A DNA stretch of 6,242 nt from an archaeon. GTDB lineage: Archaea > Thermoproteota > Nitrososphaeria > Nitrososphaerales > CADDZS01. Of this stretch, positions 5,250 to 6,242 are shown piece by piece (positions within the stretch are counted from its first letter, which is position 1; every line of letters begins with the position of its first letter). The position numbers and the translations under genes were made by a program. The stretch spans positions 1 to 6,242 of the forward strand of contig JAKAPU010000156.1 in assembly GCA_021806865.1 (NCBI GenBank), given 5' to 3'. The notes under the pieces are model-generated. The model ran no database searches. It had not been told where the DNA came from and saw nothing but the letters and a program-made list of their open reading frames with translations.

Positions 5250-6242
5250 TCATTGCTGCCAAATTATCTTCGGATCTGCGGAAGAGGCTTTTCTCACATG
5301 CCTTGTCGTGTTCTCCCTCAAGTCATCAAGCGATCTGAATTTCCTTACGATTTTTCCTCTTCTCAGCAAAGGCGTAAGAAGGTTCACTTTGCCTCTTATT
5401 TCAGTTGGCTCGACGGTGACTGTGTCGATGAATGTCTTTGGATCACGATAGACTATTTTCTTGCCAGCCAGGTCTCCTCTCTTTGCTCTAAAGATTCTTT
5501 TCCCGTTTTCATCGCGCAATTCGACTATTTTATCGCAAAAGTCGATCACCGGAGCGGCTGAAATGCTTGTGCCTACTCCGAATCCATCAACGTATTCGCG
5601 GAGTTCGATTATATCTGATTCATCTATTCCTCCCGAAACGATGATCTTCACATTTTTTGCGCCTCGAGCCTCCAGCTCCCAACGAACTTCTTGGACAAGT
5701 TTCTTCATGTCTCCCCTTCTTGATCCTGGAGTATCTACGCGGACCCCGTCCAGTCGGTCCCCCAAGGCTTCAAATGCCTTAATCGCTCCAATCTTCTCGT
5801 CGCTAAACGTGTCTATTAGAGCAATTCGTGGAACCTCTTTAGGCAGAGCACTGTCAAAGAGTTTCCATGCGGTTTGCTCATCACCCACACAAAGGATGAA
5901 AGCATGGGGCATCGTGCCGCTTGCCTTCTTCTTCATCATCTCGGCACCCAGAACGTTCGATACACTGTCCAGTCCTGCAATGTAAGAGCTCCTTTCCACC
6001 AAAGGAGCCAGCGCAGGATGAACACGTCTTGTACCAAAACTTATGACGGTCTTACCCTCAGCTAGCAATTCAATCCGAGCTGCTTTCGTGCATATCCCGC
6101 TTGCCTGGGACAAGAATCCCAGTACGGCAGTTTCGAATACAGCAATGTCTTGGTATCTCCCGATGATTTGCATTATGGGTTCATTGACGGCGGATTTTGG
6201 ATCGGTGACGAACACCTCCCCTTCTTCCATAGCGTCCACATC
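5250..6242 (-). CDS. pncB: Nicotinate phosphoribosyltransferase, archaeal type (N-terminus cut by window)
   Basis: This enzyme joins nicotinate to phosphoribosyl pyrophosphate to make nicotinate mononucleotide, the committing step of NAD salvage (Preiss-Handler pathway), in the cytoplasm. 330 residues are visible. The frame is open at 6242, and the GTG at 6239 and ATG at 6230 are internal, so about 50-60 N-terminal residues are missing compared with roughly 390 aa for archaeal relatives. Family blocks in order: ETAVLGFLSQASGICTKAAR, SFGTRRVHPALAPLVERSSY (the FGxRRxHP substrate-site signature), SGTMPHAFIL, ALIDTFSDEK, VRVDTPGSRRGD, IIVSGGID and FGVGTSIS (sugar-phosphate binding loops of the barrel), then a C-terminal KRGDLAGKKIVYRD segment. 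The visible cysteines (in GICTK, ILCVG and DFCDK) are scattered, so a four-cysteine zinc knuckle as reported, from memory, for the Thermoplasma enzyme is not seen. The 3' end has no strong terminator. DUF1512 follows in the same direction after 175 bases. Confidence 0.92.
   Translation of the reverse strand, partial: DVDAMEEGEVFVTDPKSAVNEPIMQIIGRYQDIAVFETAVLGFLSQASGICTKAARIELLAEGKTVISFGTRRVHPALAPLVERSSYIAGLDSVSNVLGAEMMKKKASGTMPHAFILCVGDEQTAWKLFDSALPKEVPRIALIDTFSDEKIGAIKAFEALGDRLDGVRVDTPGSRRGDMKKLVQEVRWELEARGAKNVKIIVSGGIDESDIIELREYVDGFGVGTSISAAPVIDFCDKIVELRDENGKRIFRAKRGDLAGKKIVYRDPKTFIDTVTVEPTEIRGKVNLLTPLLRRGKIVRKFRSLDDLRENTTRHVRKASSADPKIIWQQ

Noticed and set aside
5084..5250. Possible C/D-box guide RNA in the gap (TGATGA followed by CTGA on the minus strand)
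   Set aside because: The boxes are about 40 bases apart, too far for a single guide, and the first base before TGATGA is not a purine.
5461..5985. 174-aa plus-strand frame opposite nicotinate phosphoribosyltransferase
   Set aside because: It is antisense to strongly conserved family blocks and rich in Ser/Pro, typical of a complement-strand shadow.

Overview
The window looks archaeal. It carries a DUF1512 membrane protein (a family known from archaea), an archaeal-type nicotinate phosphoribosyltransferase, and a glutamine tRNA interrupted by small introns, one of which folds into a textbook bulge-helix-bulge (the archaeal splicing endonuclease substrate). CCA is encoded in the tRNA. Two genes appear to start at TTG without an obvious Shine-Dalgarno. 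The most likely source is a mesophilic or moderately thermophilic member of the Thermoproteota (Nitrososphaeria- or Bathyarchaeia-like), but this is inferred from gene content and is not proven.

Layout. 1-698 (+): the nearly complete end of a LivF-type ABC transporter ATPase, cut by the window edge. 711-2838 (-): a two-gene unit transcribed toward LivF. Its first gene (1675-2838) is a divergent relative of UDP-glucose/GDP-mannose dehydrogenases that lacks the expected catalytic cysteine motif. Its second gene (711-1685) is an intact-looking Gfo/Idh/MocA sugar-nucleotide oxidoreductase, overlapping or almost touching the first. 2839-2951 is a divergent promoter region. 2952-3080 (+): tRNA-Gln(UUG), read here as having two non-canonical introns, one in the D-loop (2967-2986) and one in the D-stem (2997-3029), and none at the usual 37/38 site. 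3081-3434 has no recognisable gene. 3435-3803 (+) is a small unrecognised protein with a cysteine-rich, zinc-ribbon-like C-terminus. 3804-3970 is non-coding with a small hairpin. 3971-5074 (-) is the DUF1512 membrane-anchored protein. 5250-6242 (-) is nicotinate phosphoribosyltransferase, cut at its N-terminus by the window edge.

Functions. The two dehydrogenase-fold genes form the only clear functional unit and suggest nucleotide-sugar chemistry, such as uronic acid or amino-sugar precursors for surface glycans, with one partner apparently no longer a classical dehydrogenase. The LivF ATPase is probably part of an amino-acid or amide uptake operon extending to the left. Nicotinate phosphoribosyltransferase serves NAD salvage. 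The rest are single housekeeping or unknown genes. No mobile element, CRISPR array or defence system is visible. The most notable features are the doubly interrupted tRNA and the degenerate dehydrogenase paired with a Gfo/Idh enzyme.
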